DNA of 64,000 nucleotides, taken from NCBI GenBank assembly GCA_041602035.1, contig JBFIHA010000004.1, positions 62,001 through 126,000 on the forward strand, given 5' to 3'. A model generated the notes under the pieces. That model saw only the letters and a list, made by a program, of their open reading frames with translations, ran no database searches and was not told the DNA's origin. The DNA comes from JAOTVV01 sp041602035. Its GTDB lineage: Bacteria; Gemmatimonadota; Gemmatimonadetes; Gemmatimonadales; GWC2-71-9. The translations under genes were made by a program, and so were the position numbers. Position 1 is the first letter of the stretch, and every line of letters starts with the position of its first letter. Positions 40,386-49,681 of this stretch are shown here, piece by piece.

Positions 40386-42938
40386 TCATGTCATCTGGGT
40401 TGGTGTGAACGCCCGGAGTCGCAGGCTGTTGCCCACGACGCTCAGGCTGGATGCTGCCATCGCCGCGCTCGCGACGATCGGACTGAGCAGGATCCCCGTG
40501 AACGGATACAACACCCCGGCGGCGAGCGGGATCCCCAACACATTGTACACGAAGGCAAAGAACAGATTACCGCGAATGGTCCGCATGGTGCGTCTCGACA
40601 GCTCGATGGCTGCGACGACGCCGTTCACGTCCCCGCGGATCAGCGTGATATCGGAGGCCTCCACTGCCACGTCGGTGCCCGTCCCCAAGGCGAACCCGAT
40701 GTCGGCCTGGGCGAGTGCCGGGGCGTCATTGATCCCGTCGCCGACCATCGCGACGACTCGTCCGCCCTCCTGCAAACGCTTGATTTCGTCCGTCTTGTCC
40801 CGAGGGTCCACTTCAGCGATCACGCGGTCGATGCCGACCTCTTTCCCGACGAGGCGCGCCGCCACCTTGCTGTCACCACTCAGGAGCACGACTTCGAGGC
40901 CCATGTCCTTGAGCCGGCTGACCGCCCCCTTCGCCCCGGGCTTCAGCTCGTCGGCGATGATGATCGCGCCCTGTACCGTGTCGTTGACCACCACGATCGC
41001 GGGCGACCGTCCCGCCAAGATGTGGCGCTCCACCTCCTGTTCCAGGGAGCCCAGTGGCAGGCTCCGCTCACTGGCGTGACGCACGCTGATAACCTCGACG
41101 AGGAACTTGCCGACGATCCCGCGCGCGCCCCGCCCTTCCATCGCCACGAACCGCTCCACCGTCGGCGTCTCGAGGCCCTTCGCGCCGGCAGCGTGAACGA
41201 TGGCGGAGGCCAACGGGTGCTCGGATCGCGCCTCGACGGCGGCGGCCAGGCGTAGCAACTCGTCCGGAGCCACGATGGACCCGTCTTTGCGCCTCGCGCC
41301 AAGCACCTGCGTCACCACCGGCTCGCCCACGGTGATGGTACCGGTCTTGTCGAACACCACGGTCTCGATGCGCCGTACGGTCTCGAGCGCCTCACCACCG
41401 CGGATCAGAATCCCGTGCTCCGCCCCCTTGCCGGTTCCCACCATGATGGCCGTCGGGGTCGCCAGACCAAGGGCGCAGGGGCAGGCAATGACCAGGACCG
41501 TCACGAGCGCGACCGTGCTGTACACGGCCTTGGGGTCCGGCCCCAGAATCCACCAGACGACGAAGGCCGCGATGGCGATGGCAATCACGATGGGCACGAA
41601 GATGCCGGCCACAGTGTCTGCCAGCCGCTGGGCCGGTGCCTTGGTGCCCTGCGCCTCCTCCACGAGCCGAACGATCTGGGCCAGCGCGGTATCTCGACCG
41701 ACCGCGGTAGTCTCGTACATGAACGACCCCGTGGTATTGACCGTACCCCCCACGACCGTGTCGCCCGCCTTCTTCTCGACCGGCAAGGGCTCACCCGTCA
41801 GCATCGCCTCGCTGACACTCGATTCGCCCGACCGCACGATGCCGTCCACCGGCAGCGTCTCTCCGGGACGAACGATCACAAGGTCACCGACCTGCACTTC
41901 TTCGATCGGGATCTCCACATCCTGGCCGGCACGCTGCACCCGCGCCGTCTTCGGACGGAGCCCGAGCAGGCGACGGATGGCCGCGGACGTCTGCCCTTTG
42001 GCGCGCGCTTCCAGCAGCCGCCCGAGCAGGATCAGGGCGATGATGGCATTGACCGCTTCGAAGTAGACGTCCGCGGGGAGTCCCGCCCGCTCGAACACCC
42101 ACGGGAGGAGCGTGGCCACCGACGAATACAGGAAGGCGGCCCCAGTGCCAACGGCGATCAACGTATTCATGTCGGCGCTACGATGCTTGGCCCCACTCCA
42201 CGCACCACGGAAGAACTGCCACCCACTCCAGAACAGCACGGGTAGTGTGAGCAGCATGAGGCCGAGCTTGAGGCCGACGGGGTTCACCTCGGCGAAGGCA
42301 TACAGCGAGGGGAGCAGATTCCCGAGCGTCTGGTTCAGCGGTTGCATCAGCCGCATGACGAGATCGTGCTCCTTGGCCCCCATGACCCCCATGAGCGGCA
42401 TCGATCCCACCATGGTGAGCAGGGCCGCCACCGCGGCCACGGCAAACTTGAGGGCGAGCTGACGGACCTCGGCCTGTCGTTTGAGCCGTTCTCGCTCGAC
42501 CGGGTCTTCTGCGGCCACGGGCTCAGCTACCGTGAAGCCCGCCTCCGACACCGCCCGTTCGAGCTCCTGGGCGGTCACGAGGCCGGGGACGTACTCCACC
42601 CGCACGTGCTCGGTGGCCTGATTCGCCACCGCGGACAGCACTCCGGGGAGCGCCGAGAGACCGCTCTCGAGACGGCTTACGCCCGTGGCATAGTGCAACC
42701 CCTCGACGCCAAAGCTCACCGTAGCCTTGGCGCAGTCATAGCCCGCCTCACGAACCGCCCGCACGAGATCCGCCACCTTCACCACCGAGTCGTCGATGGT
42801 CACCGTGGCCTTCCCCGTGGCGTAGTTCACCGCGGCATCGGTCACGCCGTTGGCTCGGGCCAGACGCTTCTGCACGGTCGTGGCGCACGCCCCGCAGGTC
42901 ATGCCCTCCACCGGAAGGGTGACTCGCGCCCTAGGCAT
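40386..42938 (-). CDS. copA: Copper-translocating P-type ATPase
   Basis: Membrane Cu(I) exporter of 850 residues. HMA1 has C15-x2-C18 (EGMTCGAC). HMA2 (about 73-140) keeps its fold but has lost the cysteines (EGLHYATG). Eight predicted membrane segments include the ion motif CPC at 486-488. The actuator TGEPLP is at 381-386, phosphorylation site DKTGT at 530-534, and GDGINDAPALAQADIG follows later. Overlaps the cupredoxin gene by eight bases. Confidence 0.96.
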   Translation of the reverse strand: MPRARVTLPVEGMTCGACATTVQKRLARANGVTDAAVNYATGKATVTIDDSVVKVADLVRAVREAGYDCAKATVSFGVEGLHYATGVSRLESGLSALPGVLSAVANQATEHVRVEYVPGLVTAQELERAVSEAGFTVAEPVAAEDPVERERLKRQAEVRQLALKFAVAAVAALLTMVGSMPLMGVMGAKEHDLVMRLMQPLNQTLGNLLPSLYAFAEVNPVGLKLGLMLLTLPVLFWSGWQFFRGAWSGAKHRSADMNTLIAVGTGAAFLYSSVATLLPWVFERAGLPADVYFEAVNAIIALILLGRLLEARAKGQTSAAIRRLLGLRPKTARVQRAGQDVEIPIEEVQVGDLVIVRPGETLPVDGIVRSGESSVSEAMLTGEPLPVEKKAGDTVVGGTVNTTGSFMYETTAVGRDTALAQIVRLVEEAQGTKAPAQRLADTVAGIFVPIVIAIAIAAFVVWWILGPDPKAVYSTVALVTVLVIACPCALGLATPTAIMVGTGKGAEHGILIRGGEALETVRRIETVVFDKTGTITVGEPVVTQVLGARRKDGSIVAPDELLRLAAAVEARSEHPLASAIVHAAGAKGLETPTVERFVAMEGRGARGIVGKFLVEVISVRHASERSLPLGSLEQEVERHILAGRSPAIVVVNDTVQGAIIIADELKPGAKGAVSRLKDMGLEVVLLSGDSKVAARLVGKEVGIDRVIAEVDPRDKTDEIKRLQEGGRVVAMVGDGINDAPALAQADIGFALGTGTDVAVEASDITLIRGDVNGVVAAIELSRRTMRTIRGNLFFAFVYNVLGIPLAAGVLYPFTGILLSPIVASAAMAASSLSVVGNSLRLRAFTPTQMT

Positions 42939-43356
42939 GCTTGTCGTGTCCCTTCCCGAGATTTGCCCGGGCCCCCTCGCGTCCGATCTGTGCCACCACG
43001 CGTCCCCTCAGCACCGACTTGCCGCAGCGGAACGGGTAGTCCCCAGCCGCCGTCGGAGTGAACTCGACCGCCGTCGTCTCGAAGGCCGCCAAGGCGTGAT
43101 CGATTCCGAGTGTCTCGAAGACGACGCGCTCAGAGCACTCCGCCGTCTCGTCACGATGGAAGAGGAGGCGTACCGGGCGGCCCGCCTCCACGAAGATGGT
43201 GTCCGGATCGTATCCGTCCCTGACCAGCACCCGGATCTCCTGCACGTCGCCGGATCGAGCGGGGCGCTCCGGCCCGGGCCGGGGCCCGAGGAAGTACCAC
43301 AACTCACCGGCGATAAGGGCGACGCCGAGGACGGCGACGATGACGTCCCCTATCAC
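42931..43356 (-). CDS. Membrane-anchored cupredoxin-like protein
   Basis: A 141-residue protein with one N-terminal membrane helix (VIVAVLGVALIAGELWYFL) followed by a plastocyanin/cupredoxin-like domain with the copper-site pattern ETAECSERVVFETLGIDHAL and FRCGKSVLRG near the end. The site has Cys and His but a methionine axial ligand is not obvious. It probably binds or oxidises copper outside the membrane. It overlaps copA and the inositol-phosphate synthase gene. Confidence 0.8.
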   Translation of the reverse strand: MIGDVIVAVLGVALIAGELWYFLGPRPGPERPARSGDVQEIRVLVRDGYDPDTIFVEAGRPVRLLFHRDETAECSERVVFETLGIDHALAAFETTAVEFTPTAAGDYPFRCGKSVLRGRVVAQIGREGARANLGKGHDKHA

Positions 43357-44684
43357 GCCTTCTCGTACTCGTAGTATTCGATCCCGAGGTGGGTGATCTG
43401 CTCCTCACCCATCATCCAACGCAGGGTGTTCTTGAGTTTGGTGTGTTGGATGAACAAGTCGTGCTCGGGCGTGAGGCTGGGGGCCGCCATCGGGCTCTTG
43501 AAGTAGAACGACAGCCACTCCTGAATGCCGGCCAAGTCCGCCCGTTGTGCCAAGTCCATGAACAGCGCCAAGTCGAGCACAATCGGAGCGGCAAGGATGG
43601 AGTCGCGGCATAGGAAGTCGATCTTGATTTGCATCGGGTATTCCAACCACCCGAAGATGTCGATATTGTCCCACCCCTCCTTGTTGTCCCCTCGCGGCGG
43701 GTAGTAGTTGATGCGGACCTTGTGGTAGATGTTCCCGTAGAGATCGGGGTACATCTTCGGCTGCAGGATGTGCTCCAGCACCCCGAGTTTCGACTCCTCC
43801 TTGGTCTTGAACGACTCGGGATCGTCCAGCACTTCCCCATCGCGGTTGCCGAGGATGTTCGTCGAGTACCAACCCGACAGGCCAAGCATGCGCGCCTTGA
43901 GCATCGGGGACATGACGGTCTTCACCATCGTCTGTCCGGTCTTGAAATCCTTGCCGGCGATGGCGACCCCTTCTCGCTCTGCCAGTTCTTGCAGCGCCGG
44001 CATGTCGACCGTCAGGTTGGGAGCACCGTTCGCAAACGGAACCCCTTCCATGAGACTCGCCCACGCATAGAGCATCGACGGCGCGATCGCGGGGTCGTTC
44101 TGCTCCATTCCCCGCTCGAACGCGGCGAGCGACTGGTGCACGGCACCTTGTTGGATGAAGATCTCGGTCGAGGCACACCACACCGTGACCAGCCGGTCAC
44201 ATCCGTGCGTGCTCTTGAATTGCCGCAGGTCCTCGCGCAGCTGCTCGGCCAGGTCCCGCTTGGTCTTGCCGGACTTCACGTTCGTCCCCGTCAAGCGCTT
44301 GACGTACTGCTGGTCGAACACGGCCGGCATGGGTTGGATCGACGTGAGGAAGTCCGCGATGGGTTCGATGTGCGGCGCATCGAGCACACCCGCCACCTTG
44401 CTCGACTGATAGCCATCGTCGGGAATCGGGTCCCACGCGCCGAACACAAGACTGTCGAGCGGGGCCAGGGGAGCGAAGTCCCGGATCAGCGGCGCCCGCC
44501 CTTCGGTGCGACGCCCGAGACGAATCGTCGCCAACTGGCTGAGCGCGCCGATCGGCTTGGCCCGGCCCTGGCGCACGTTTTCCACCCCCGCAACGAAGGT
44601 CGTGGCCACGGCGCCCAACCCCACGAGCATCACACCCAATGTGCCGTCCGCCGGCCGGATCGGCCGCTGCAATCCCTCAGTCAC
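43353..44684 (-). CDS. ino1: myo-Inositol-1-phosphate synthase
   Basis: NAD-dependent isomerase that turns glucose-6-phosphate into inositol-3-phosphate. The 443-residue protein has MLVGLGAVATTFVAGVENV at 19-37, VFGAWDPIPDDGY, WCASTE, VAIAGKDFKTGQTMVKTV and GWYSTNILGNRDGEVL, all family blocks. It overlaps the CDP-alcohol phosphatidyltransferase gene by eight bases, which points to inositol phospholipid synthesis. Full length. Confidence 0.96.
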   Translation of the reverse strand: MTEGLQRPIRPADGTLGVMLVGLGAVATTFVAGVENVRQGRAKPIGALSQLATIRLGRRTEGRAPLIRDFAPLAPLDSLVFGAWDPIPDDGYQSSKVAGVLDAPHIEPIADFLTSIQPMPAVFDQQYVKRLTGTNVKSGKTKRDLAEQLREDLRQFKSTHGCDRLVTVWCASTEIFIQQGAVHQSLAAFERGMEQNDPAIAPSMLYAWASLMEGVPFANGAPNLTVDMPALQELAEREGVAIAGKDFKTGQTMVKTVMSPMLKARMLGLSGWYSTNILGNRDGEVLDDPESFKTKEESKLGVLEHILQPKMYPDLYGNIYHKVRINYYPPRGDNKEGWDNIDIFGWLEYPMQIKIDFLCRDSILAAPIVLDLALFMDLAQRADLAGIQEWLSFYFKSPMAAPSLTPEHDLFIQHTKLKNTLRWMMGEEQITHLGIEYYEYEKA

Positions 44685-45375
44685 TTCCAGGTCCTTTCTT
44701 TGACGACGTCTTCATGACCACCGGTCGGGCGAATCGTGCCTGCGTGCGGCGGGCCACCCGGCGAGTGGCCCGATAGACGTGCGCAATTCGCTGTCCTACC
44801 GTGATGACCGCGAGCAACGCGAGTATCCCCACCACACCGAGCAGCAACAGGCCATCTGGGCCCGCACCAAAGAACAGCGTCGGCACGCCGAGCCCGAGGA
44901 TGCGCTCCGCACGCTGTGCGATTCCCACCTTGCACTCCAGCTCGAGCCCTTCCGCGCGTGCGCGCGCGTACGAGACGATCAGACCTGCGGACAATGCCGT
45001 CAGCGCGCCCAGCAACGCGGGAACGCGTAGTGCATCGGTCACACCACCAGTGACGAAGTAGACGGCGATCCCAGTGAACAACGCGGCCTCGCCCACTCGG
45101 TCCAGGGTGGAATCGTAGAACGCGCCGAACTTGCTGACCGCATTGCTCCCCCGGGCGACGCGGCCGTCCAGCATATCCATCACACCGCTGAGCAGGAGGA
45201 GAAACCCTCCGAGGTTGACGGACCCGACGCCGAAGGCAACGCCCGAGCCGATGAGGATCAGGGTACCCAAGGTCGTGAGCACGTTGGGGCTGACCCCCGC
45301 CGCGATGAGGCGCGACACGAAGGGATCGAGTGCAGCCTCGAATCCTCGTCGGACAGGGCGTGGAATAATCGTCAT
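44677..45375 (-). CDS. CDP-alcohol phosphatidyltransferase, probable phosphatidylinositol(-phosphate) synthase
   Basis: A 232-residue multi-pass membrane enzyme with the CDP-OH-P motif D-G-x2-A-R-x8-G-x3-D-x3-D (DMLDGRVARGSNAVSKFGAF then YDSTLD). It moves a phosphatidyl group from CDP-diacylglycerol to an alcohol. The overlap with ino1 suggests inositol phosphate is the acceptor. The C-terminus is basic (RATRRVARRTQARFARP). First gene of the operon that runs into the copper genes. Confidence 0.88.
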   Translation of the reverse strand: MTIIPRPVRRGFEAALDPFVSRLIAAGVSPNVLTTLGTLILIGSGVAFGVGSVNLGGFLLLLSGVMDMLDGRVARGSNAVSKFGAFYDSTLDRVGEAALFTGIAVYFVTGGVTDALRVPALLGALTALSAGLIVSYARARAEGLELECKVGIAQRAERILGLGVPTLFFGAGPDGLLLLGVVGILALLAVITVGQRIAHVYRATRRVARRTQARFARPVVMKTSSKKGPGSD

Positions 45376-45396
45376 GGGTCGCGTTCAGAGCAGCTA

Positions 45397-45425
45397 AGAA
45401 TAACGGCCGCAACGGACTGCGGCAA
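45397..45425 (-). promoter_or_regulatory. Promoter of the phosphatidyltransferase-ino1-copper operon
   Basis: Minus strand: TTGCCG (45425-45420), 17 bases, TATTCT (45402-45397). The start would be near 45390, about 15 bases before the ATG at 45375. No ribosome site is evident in that short leader. Confidence 0.55.
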
Positions 45426-45472
45426 TTCTGCCGTCCCGGTCCCCCCCTCCGCCAGTCCGTGCTTTGGGGAGG

Positions 45473-46690
45473 TCAGCGGTACAGCAGGACATCCCTCCGA
45501 TCGACGAGAAATTGATCCAGGCGGGGGCCCCACTCGGCCATGAGCTGATCGGGCGGGCGGCCAGCGAGCAGGCCATCCCATACCAACGCGGTGCCGAGCA
45601 ACTGGGCCAGCCTGTGTTCGTTGACCGCCAGCGATTCCGGGTGCTCGCCCTGGATGGCGACCAGGAGGGCCACGGCAACCGCCACGGGGTTGTACCGCTG
45701 TCGATCGCGGGTCCGGAGCCGGACGGCCCGGATCGCCCGTTCGTCATACTTGCCGTCGGGTGGCGCCTCGGGGACCACGATGGTATCGGTGACGAGCACC
45801 CCGGGCCGGGACCCGAGCCGAGCGATGACCTTGGCGGCATCGAGCCATGGGGCGCCAATGACCTGAAACGCCACCGGTGTGCCACGTCCCACTGACAGGT
45901 TCGTGGCCTCGAACAGCACCGTTCCCGGATAATGGGTAGCGCTCTCCAAATCGGGCATGCTCGGAGATGGCTTTACCCATGGGAGTCCGGTCTCATCGAA
46001 CCACAGGGAGCGGCGCCAGCCGTCGGCAGGCACGACGATCAGATTCGCCCCGATGCCGAGCTGCTGGTTGCCGAGCCGCGCCAGTTCGCCGAGCGTTAGC
46101 CCGTGGCGCATCGGCACCGGGAGCATACCGACGAACGAGACGTAGGCACTTTCCAGCAGCGGGCCCTGCACGACATCTCCGCCGATCGGGTTCGGCCGAT
46201 CCAGCAGTACCACCGGAATGCCGGCCGCGGCACACGCACGCATGGCCAACAACGTGGTCGAGATGTACGTGTACGGGCGCGCCCCGATATCCTGCAGGTC
46301 GACCAAAAGGACATCGATCGGCTCGAGCATGACCGGTGTCGGCTCCCGCACTTCGCCGTAGAGGCTGAACACCGGAATGCCGGTTGCCGAATCGATGCCG
46401 TGGCCAATGTCTGGCCGATCCAGTACGCCGCGGTAGCCATGCTCCGGCGTGAAGATTGCGGTAACTTGCGCGTCGGAGGCGACGAGACGATCGAGATCGC
46501 TCGCCCCCGCGGCGTCCACGCCGGTCTGGTTGGTGAGCAGGCCGACCCGACGCCCCGCAATCAGGTGCAGGGAGTCGTCGAGCAAGACCTGAATGCCGGG
46601 ACGCACCGTCGCTGACGAGCCGTGCCCGGCCGAACACCCCGTCCCGACGAGGGCAACGAGTAGGAACCCGAGGAAAGACCGCCGATGCAT
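45473..46690 (-). CDS. namZ: DUF1343 lipoprotein, exo-beta-N-acetylmuramidase (NamZ-like)
   Basis: A 405-residue protein of the DUF1343/NamZ family, which removes terminal MurNAc from peptidoglycan fragments. The signal peptide MHRRSFLGFLLVALVGTGC has an RR pair and a lipobox. Family blocks: GLLTNQTGVDAAG, IFTPEHGYRGVLDRP, VFSLYGEVREPT, LLVDLQDIGARPYTYIST, LDRPNPIGG and PSMPDLESATHYPGT. It is divergent from the NagZ-like gene; both starts use the same ATGCAT palindrome at 46685-46690. Confidence 0.92.
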   Translation of the reverse strand: MHRRSFLGFLLVALVGTGCSAGHGSSATVRPGIQVLLDDSLHLIAGRRVGLLTNQTGVDAAGASDLDRLVASDAQVTAIFTPEHGYRGVLDRPDIGHGIDSATGIPVFSLYGEVREPTPVMLEPIDVLLVDLQDIGARPYTYISTTLLAMRACAAAGIPVVLLDRPNPIGGDVVQGPLLESAYVSFVGMLPVPMRHGLTLGELARLGNQQLGIGANLIVVPADGWRRSLWFDETGLPWVKPSPSMPDLESATHYPGTVLFEATNLSVGRGTPVAFQVIGAPWLDAAKVIARLGSRPGVLVTDTIVVPEAPPDGKYDERAIRAVRLRTRDRQRYNPVAVAVALLVAIQGEHPESLAVNEHRLAQLLGTALVWDGLLAGRPPDQLMAEWGPRLDQFLVDRRDVLLYR

Positions 46691-49618
46691 CGTTCAACCG
46701 CCTTGGTTGCAGTCGTGATGCTCGCCGCCTGTTCGCGTAGCCCGGCGCCGGTTCCGGACCGGATCGTCCCCGATCCAGTCGCCGTGCTACCGCGGGTGAC
46801 CATCGACCGTGTCGATAAGATAACGGTCGACGGCGTGCTCGAGAGCCTCACCCTGCGGGAGAAGGTCGGCCAGCTCGTGATGCCGTGGCGTCTGGGCGAC
46901 TATGCGGCGTTCGACAGCGCGGAGTACGATACGCTCACCATGTGGGTGGACTCGCTCAAGGTGGGCGGGATCATCATCTCTATCGGGCCCCCATTGGAGA
47001 TCGCGGCGAAGCTGAACGCCCTCCAGGCCCGTTCCGCCCTACCGCTGCTCGTGGCAGCGGACCTCGAGTGGGGCTCGGGCATGCGGCTCAGCGGCGGGAC
47101 AGCCTTCCCGATGCCGATGGCGATCGCTGCTGGCGGCCGGGTGTCGGACGCGTACGAGCTGGGCCGGGTGACGGCGCTGGAGGCCCGGGCGGTGGGGATC
47201 CACATGACGTTTTCCCCCGTCGCCGACCTCAACAACAACCCCGCGAATCCCATCGTCAACACCCGGGCCTTCGGGGACGACCCGGCCAATGCGGGGCCAT
47301 TTCTGCGTGCCTATGTTCGCGGGGCCTCCGACTACGGCGTGTTCACGACGGCCAAGCACTTCCCGGGACACGGCGATACGGATATCGACTCGCACATCGA
47401 GGTCCCGGTGGTTCGCGCGTGCTGGGATCGACTCGATTCCTTGGAACTCGAGCCGTTCCGCACCGCGATCCGCGCCGGGGTGACGGCGGTGATGACGGCC
47501 CACGTTGCCGTCCCATGCGTCACCGGTGGGGTGCCCGAGCCCGCGACCCTATCGCGAACGGTCATGACCGACATCCTCCGGGATTCGCTCGGCTTCACTG
47601 GGATCGTGGTCACCGACGCCCTTACCATGGGAGCAATCGTGCGGGCCTGGGGGCCGGGCGAGAGCGCGGTACGGGCGTTTCTCGCCGGAAGCGACATGCT
47701 GTTGATTCCCGCCGATCCGACAGCCGCGATCGACGCCGTCGTTGCCGCAGTCGAGTCCGGTCGGATTCCGCTCGAGCGGCTGGATCGGTCGGTCCGCCGG
47801 GTGCTGGTGCTCAAGGAGCGGGCCGGTCTCTTCCGCCACCGATCGGTGACGCTCGATTCCATTCCCGCCGTGGTCGCCAAGCGGGCGTTCGCCGATCTGG
47901 CGGCCGACATGGCCGCGCGGTCCCTCACGTTGGTCCAGCCGGGCACAATCGCGCAGTTCCGGGACACGCGGGACCGGACCGCTGTCATCGTGTATGGTCG
48001 AGAGACCAACCTCTCCACCGGCAACGCACTCGTGGCCGAGCTCCGCGCACAGGGCGAGGCGGTGTCGACCTTCCGCCTGTACCCAGCATCGGGCCCATTG
48101 TCGTACGACTCTGCCCGAGTCGCGATCCGGGGAGCCCCCCGCGTCATGTTCGCCGTCAACGTGCGGGTGGTGTCGGGACTCGGACACATCGCCATGCCCG
48201 ACTCGCTCGCGGAGCTGATCCGGACCACGCAGCGAGAGAAGCCGACGCTGCTGGCGTCGTTCGGGAATCCGTATCTGCTGGACCAGCTGCCCGACTATGG
48301 CGGTGGGTACCTGCTCGCCTGGAGCGGGATCGAGGCAGCCGAGCGCGCGGTGGCCAGAGCGGTGGCTGGCGGAGCCGCGGTTCGGGGCCGACTCCCGATT
48401 TCGCTCGGCGTCGGATTCCCGCGGGGACACGGCATAGACCTCCCACGGATCGCCGCGTCGGCCACCGCTGCCGGCCTGTCCAAGCCCCTGCCCGAGCGGG
48501 TGGATTCGGCCTTCGACTACGCTGCACTGGACGAGGTCCCCCGCTATCTCCAGGCGCGGGTGGACGACGGTGCCTTCCCCGGTGCCGTGCTGGTGGTGGG
48601 ACATCGCGGGGCCGTCGCCTACCGCACGGCCGTCGGGAGCTACGGCGAGGACGATCCTCGGCCGGTCAGCGACACGACCGTCTACGACATGGCAAGCCTC
48701 ACCAAGGTGATCGGACTCACGACGGCGGTGATGTTCCTGGTCGCCGAGGGGAAGCTCGACCTCAACCGGCCGGTCGCCCATTACGTTCCCGAGTTCACGG
48801 ATGGGGGCAAGAGCCGCGTACGGGTACGGCACCTACTCACCCACACCTCGGGTTTGCCGGCGTGGATGCCGCTCCACCTCGAAACCGAGACCCCCGAAGA
48901 GGCCATCGGGCTCGTGCTCCGGCAGCCGCTCCAATCGGCGCCGGGCGAGCGGTACGTGTATTCGGACCTCGGCGCCATTACGATGGCCGAGGTCGTGGAG
49001 CGCGTGAGCGGCGAGGCCCTCGACGTCTTCCTCCGGCACCGGGTGTTCGCGCCGCTCGAGATGCGGCACACGCGGTTTCTGCCACCCGAGTCGTGGCGGG
49101 CCATCATCGCGCCAACGGAGCGGGACCCGTGGCGCGGCCGGTTGGTGTGGGGCGAGGTGCACGACGAAAACGCCTATCGCCTCGGGGGTGTATCCGGTCA
49201 TGCCGGCCTGTTCTCCAACGGACCCGACCTCGCCCGGTTCGCGCTCTGGCTGCTCGACGCCTGGCACGGCCGGTTGCCCCCAGACGCGGGTCCGCGCCTC
49301 CCGCCGGAGATCGTACGCGAGTTCACCCGACGCCAGCCGGGGCCGGACGGTTCGACCCGCGCCCTGGGCTGGGACACGCCGTCGGCGTCCGGCCGAAGCT
49401 CCGCCGGCACGCTGCTGTCCCGCGAGAGCTTCGGCCACACCGGCTTCACCGGGACGAGCCTCTGGATCGAGCCCGAGCGAGAGCTGTTCGTGATCCTGCT
49501 CACAAACCGGGTGCACCCGACACGGGAAAACCGCGCCATCCTTGACGTCCGAGGCGAGGTGGCCGACCTGGTGGTCCGCGCCATGCGGGAGGTCGGGGGC
49601 GGCGCACGGGAGCCATAA
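46685..49618 (+). CDS. nagZ: GH3 beta-N-acetylglucosaminidase fused to a beta-lactamase-type serine hydrolase
   Basis: A 977-residue lipoprotein (lipobox LAAC at about residues 13-16). The GH3 half (about 50-600) has AKHFPGHGDTDIDSH, with the NagZ His/Asp pair, and VTDALTMGAI, with the catalytic aspartate. The C-terminal half (about 610-977) is a class-C beta-lactamase/DD-peptidase-like domain with S-x2-K in MASLTKV, YSD in place of YxN, and HTG in FGHTGFTGT. This NagZ-esterase/amidase fusion is known in Bacteroidetes. GAGGAAAG precedes the ATG at 46685. It would trim GlcNAc from muropeptides outside the cytoplasm. Confidence 0.93.
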   Translation: MHRSTALVAVVMLAACSRSPAPVPDRIVPDPVAVLPRVTIDRVDKITVDGVLESLTLREKVGQLVMPWRLGDYAAFDSAEYDTLTMWVDSLKVGGIIISIGPPLEIAAKLNALQARSALPLLVAADLEWGSGMRLSGGTAFPMPMAIAAGGRVSDAYELGRVTALEARAVGIHMTFSPVADLNNNPANPIVNTRAFGDDPANAGPFLRAYVRGASDYGVFTTAKHFPGHGDTDIDSHIEVPVVRACWDRLDSLELEPFRTAIRAGVTAVMTAHVAVPCVTGGVPEPATLSRTVMTDILRDSLGFTGIVVTDALTMGAIVRAWGPGESAVRAFLAGSDMLLIPADPTAAIDAVVAAVESGRIPLERLDRSVRRVLVLKERAGLFRHRSVTLDSIPAVVAKRAFADLAADMAARSLTLVQPGTIAQFRDTRDRTAVIVYGRETNLSTGNALVAELRAQGEAVSTFRLYPASGPLSYDSARVAIRGAPRVMFAVNVRVVSGLGHIAMPDSLAELIRTTQREKPTLLASFGNPYLLDQLPDYGGGYLLAWSGIEAAERAVARAVAGGAAVRGRLPISLGVGFPRGHGIDLPRIAASATAAGLSKPLPERVDSAFDYAALDEVPRYLQARVDDGAFPGAVLVVGHRGAVAYRTAVGSYGEDDPRPVSDTTVYDMASLTKVIGLTTAVMFLVAEGKLDLNRPVAHYVPEFTDGGKSRVRVRHLLTHTSGLPAWMPLHLETETPEEAIGLVLRQPLQSAPGERYVYSDLGAITMAEVVERVSGEALDVFLRHRVFAPLEMRHTRFLPPESWRAIIAPTERDPWRGRLVWGEVHDENAYRLGGVSGHAGLFSNGPDLARFALWLLDAWHGRLPPDAGPRLPPEIVREFTRRQPGPDGSTRALGWDTPSASGRSSAGTLLSRESFGHTGFTGTSLWIEPERELFVILLTNRVHPTRENRAILDVRGEVADLVVRAMREVGGGAREP

Positions 49619-49630
49619 ACCGGCGATCCG

Positions 49631-49659
49631 TTGACACTGGCGTGAGGACTCTCTAACAT
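49631..49659 (+). promoter_or_regulatory. Consensus sigma-70 promoter of the ErpA/IscA gene
   Basis: TTGACA (49631-49636), 17 bases, TAACAT (49654-49659). The start would be near 49666. Because an in-frame ATG at 49658 lies inside the -10, the true start codon must be the later ATG at 49682, which has AAGGAGGTG just upstream. Confidence 0.85.
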
Positions 49660-49681
49660 GCGCGAGCAAGGAGGTGTGCGC

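Noticed and set aside
46885..49545. Second long frame inside the NagZ fusion gene
   Set aside because: Shifted-frame shadow rich in Arg and Gly with no motif; the GH3 frame is clearly coding.
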